A stretch of 64,000 nt of DNA from Numenius arquata (lineage: Eukaryota; Chordata; Aves; Charadriiformes; Scolopacidae): assembly GCF_964106895.1 (NCBI RefSeq), contig NC_133579.1:2952501-3016500 (forward strand), given 5' to 3'. Below the pieces are notes generated by a model that searched no databases, was not told the DNA's origin, and was given only the letters and a program-made list of their open reading frames with translations. Of this stretch, positions 60,586-64,000 are shown piece after piece. Position numbers and translations under genes: made by a program. The first letter of the stretch is position 1. Every line of letters starts with the position of its first letter.

Positions 60586-63500
60586 TTAAAGAGATGCAGT
60601 AGCTCTGAGTGAGGAAGGGAAGGGCCTTTCCAACTCAGCAGATGTGGCTCTCCTGCCAACAGCCCTGGGAGCATCACGGCCCCATGACACAGCTGAGGGG
60701 AAAATTCACAGGGAACAACTGGCTTCATCTTCTTCCTTCTCACCCTTGAGAGTAAATGTGACCTGGGACATCACCTTAGACCAGGCAGATGCAGCCTCTG
60801 AGGGCATTTCAGCCTCTCCTAACATCACTACCATACTGCAGCTACAGAATTCTACATTAGCTTTTGGACCGAATTGCCAAGAAAAATCCCAAGAGATTCG
60901 GTCTCAAAAGCATACTTAAAGAGGGAATATTGTCTGGATGTAATTTAGCTGCTATTGCCCAGCAATTCCATAGATCCCTTTGACTTGTGACATTAAATAT
61001 ATGGAGCAAGCATATGAATGGATTAACATACGCAGTCCTATAATTAGCTATGTTATTAAATTTGCTAAGTGGTTGGGGGGAAAGGGGCTTGTTTGCCATC
61101 TGTTTAAAAAGTATCTCTCTTTCCACTGAAATCTGGATATAAAAAACCCCAGACATGTGGGCATGACTGCCTTACATACATTACTGGGATTATTTCCCTT
61201 GAGTTAACCAAAGACAAGCATGATTCATATATCAGTAGAATGTTGTGCAAAAATGTGCATAGCATTTTTTCACATAACGTTCCATTTCCTTCCCATTGTA
61301 AATTATGAATCACATAAACATCATGAATTACAGAGTTTTGTTCGTCCGGGGTTTTTATTTTTTCACCATGACCCTAAAAACTGCGTAATGGAAGAGTAAT
61401 TATACCAGGCAGTATGGTAAATTCTTCCGTTAAAATTAGTTTTTCAGCCTACTCTTGTCGCTGTGTAACCACACAGCCATTTGCTTCAATTTCCCTAGAA
61501 AAGTTGCAATAACCGAGGCATGATTTTAAAACTCAGATACACACGCACACACACACACGTACACATTCCCACTGACTTTGAACAGAAAGCATGTTTGTAT
61601 AGAAAAAAAGAAGGAAGCATATAAAGCATGCTTGTATAGGAGAAGAAGGGAAAGTTGTCACTGGTTGGAATAGAGATCCATATTAATTATTTTATCATTA
61701 GCCTCAGTTAATGGTCAATGTGGAAATTGTCTTTGAAATGTGAAAATAGTTCCAAAAAAGCATAGAGTAAGACCCTAATTCACAAACTCTTCAGCAGAGC
61801 TCTGTCACTCGCTTGAGTCCTTTGAAAGCCTGAGCTGTGAGAGCACAGGGAAAAGAGAGCATACAAGAAAAAAAACCGTCCCAAACTGAAAGATTCCAGA
61901 GCATGGGAAACCCTCGAATATGGTAACTAAGCAGTACCGTAAATTGATATTTCTACGTAAAGCCTTACTTTTAATGCCACATTTCTGTAGAGCGATGAGC
62001 AAGCATTTGTGATTTCCAATCAACCATCCAGCAGCAGTTCCTGCAACACGCCGACCAAGTGTTTTCATAGCTTTTTTCAAAAACTACGTATGAAAGCGGT
62101 ACAAAAGCAGAGCTGAAAACAAGGAACCTGGATCTGAGTGGTTTTTCCATTTGCCTCAGGCTACCTGAAAGTATGTTCAGTTAAGTCAGAGGCAGAGAGA
62201 CCTACTCCAATATTATAATTATGAGTTTAGGGTTCACTCTCACGTCCGCAAGGATTAAATTTAAATGTTGCAATAGAACAATGGAGGAGAAGGCACAGCA
62301 TAAGCCAACAGGAGAACACAAAGGGAAGGGAGCGGTTAGATACATCGACACCTACAGTCTAACTTCAGGCGTCCCATGCAGTCATCTGAGAGGGTTAAGC
62401 TTTCGGCGTGGGTGCTCTGAGTCACTGCCCGGAGGAGCTGAAGGGGTGGTTATTTATACAGCACATTAACCACACAGGAGTATAGAGGAGGTCTAAAGTT
62501 CAGGAGCTGAACGTGAACACTCCCCAGAAGGTGTGGAGTTTGCATTTCTTTCTATTTGCCACTATCCCCATGGCCCCCGTGAGCTCCTCCAAGCCATGTT
62601 ATAGAAGACCAAGAAACTTTCTAATTTACACCAGCCAGAACCGGCTGCTATCAGTGATCCAGACAAAAGTTTCTCTGGCTGTGTCCTCCCCTCTGGCAGT
62701 GGTAAAAAACAAGTTAGATGTTGGCTGTTTGTCCCGGCACAGAACAAAGTGGCCAAGATAAACTAGCTGGGTATTCTTTGCATGCAAAAAGAGCAAAGAA
62801 ATGAAAACCAAAAAAGAAACTCCCTACTAAAGACCCTCATCCATCTGTTGTTCTTTAGGGATGTTTTAACATTAGCTAAATATCACTTATTTACACCTGA
62901 AGAAGTTAAATGATCTTGTTCCCATGAACTCTCTTACAAATGCTGTCCTGGCCTGTGATTTATATAAAAGTAGCTGTTCCCTTAATTTTATTCACAATAG
63001 CTTCATTCTTACCGTATGAACCTGCTTTGTCAGTATTCGCTTTGATTTATGGAAGATTTCAAACTACCAAAATAACTATCCCTTTTCTTTTCATTAAAGC
63101 TAATCCCCACAAAGACACTTTCATCTGCTGATTAGTCATGCTTCAGCGATCCTTGCTAACCAGAGGCTAAGTTATTGATGTGTTAAAGATGTAATCGCAG
63201 AGATTCAAGACCACTGAAGAAAATTCAACGTGTTATTTGACAGTGTCGGACTGTAACAGCGTCTTGCCTTATTGAGCCAGCCTGGGCAGCAGACGCTCAG
63301 CAGCGTGGTCAGACTCCTTCGGTCGGGCTACGGGCAAGAAAGGTCTTGTTAGAAAGTGTTTCAGGTCTACACAGACACGCTGCTTTACAGATCATGAGGA
63401 GAAGAGGGTAGGGATTTCCAAAATACTGAACCCCCGCCTCGTTCAGCAGGAACAAACCAAACTCTGGCGTTTCCCTAAATTGCACTCAAGTTTCTGAGTC

Positions 63501-64000
63501 AAAGGAGCAGCACATTTTCCATTATAACCTGTACGTGTAATTCTGAAAAACTCACCATCATGGCTTATATTTCCCAGGTCTTGTCTCATTTGAATGCTTG
63601 TTTAGAATCCATCTAAGGAAACCCTTCTTGCACCTTTTCATGCTTATAGCGGACAATTCTGACCACTGTGAAACAAAACTGTCCTCCTTCTCCTGGCCAT
63701 CACTGTCTCTAAATGATTTTACATGTAGATGATGACAAGCTATGATGACAAGCTCATCTACCAGCAGCAGTTTCCCATGAATTCACAAAGATGATCCTCC
63801 CAAATGTTTAACGTAATAGGTATGCTGAGGAGAAGAAGGACTCATGGAGCTCTACACCCTGGCTTAGAGCTAACGGAAGTCTTCAAGACTAATCCACCAC
63901 CCAGTGAGGCAGCTTGTATTACACCTCAGGAAAGGGAACGTGACAAGCCTGAACCTCCACTTCCAGCAGTCAGCACCTCTCTGACGCCGCTGTCATTAGT
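60586..64000. other. Intergenic sequence, nothing recognised
   Basis: This is unique sequence with a CA repeat at 61539-61565 and a small local duplication at 61588-61650. No exon of a neighbouring gene was recognised. Confidence 0.45.
61539..61565 (+). repeat. (CA)n microsatellite, interrupted
   Basis: An ACAC repeat broken by single G and GT substitutions. Confidence 0.85.

Noticed and set aside
1..64000. CRISPR arrays, tRNA or rRNA genes, operon-like gene clusters
   Set aside because: No regularly spaced repeats, cloverleaf genes or ribosomal sequence were seen, and the window has the features of vertebrate nuclear DNA.

Overview
This window looks like a piece of a bird nuclear genome. 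The evidence is about seventeen dispersed copies of the CR1 LINE 3' region, recognisable from the RT C-terminal part of ORF2 and from the 3' end TTCCAACC...TTCTATGATTCTATGA, plus solo LTRs of the kind found in avian endogenous retroviruses. No bacterial-style gene organisation is present. I cannot name the species.

The only protein-coding gene I can support is the 3' end of STAU2 (Staufen homolog 2, a double-stranded RNA-binding protein) on the + strand. Two coding exons, 46903-46991 and 47844-47937, are joined by an 852-bp intron with GT-AG ends and give the last 60 residues of the long isoform. The join is in frame and ends at TAG 47935-47937. A 3' UTR follows, with several AATAAA signals from 48116 onward. 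I found no earlier STAU2 exon in 1-46902, so I read that whole stretch as the 3' part of one very long STAU2 intron.

Layout. Positions 1-46902 are intron with CR1 copies on both strands, one well-preserved solo LTR in the gene's orientation (8137-8738, flanked by ATTAT), a probable antisense LTR (about 16645-17180), an LTR 3' fragment (about 21775-22006), simple repeats, and several CpG-richer or motif-dense non-coding blocks (about 1500-2240, 10870-11660, 17339-17576, 26220-26640, 26660-27670) that could be regulatory. Positions 46903-48280 hold the STAU2 terminal exons and proximal 3' UTR. Positions 48281-64000 are downstream intergenic DNA or distal 3' UTR. They contain a CR1 with a readable ORF2 C-terminus (52320-53093), an older-looking CR1 (60250-60585) and otherwise non-coding sequence.

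Most long reading frames in the window lie in CR1 copies, in sense or antisense, and are not host genes. I found no CRISPR array, tRNA, rRNA or convincing new multi-gene system. The observations worth a second look are the inverted CR1 pairs inside the pre-mRNA of a dsRNA-binding protein, a CR1 flanked by a perfect 13-bp direct repeat, the solo LTR with its promoter and polyadenylation motifs in gene orientation, and the candidate intronic enhancers.
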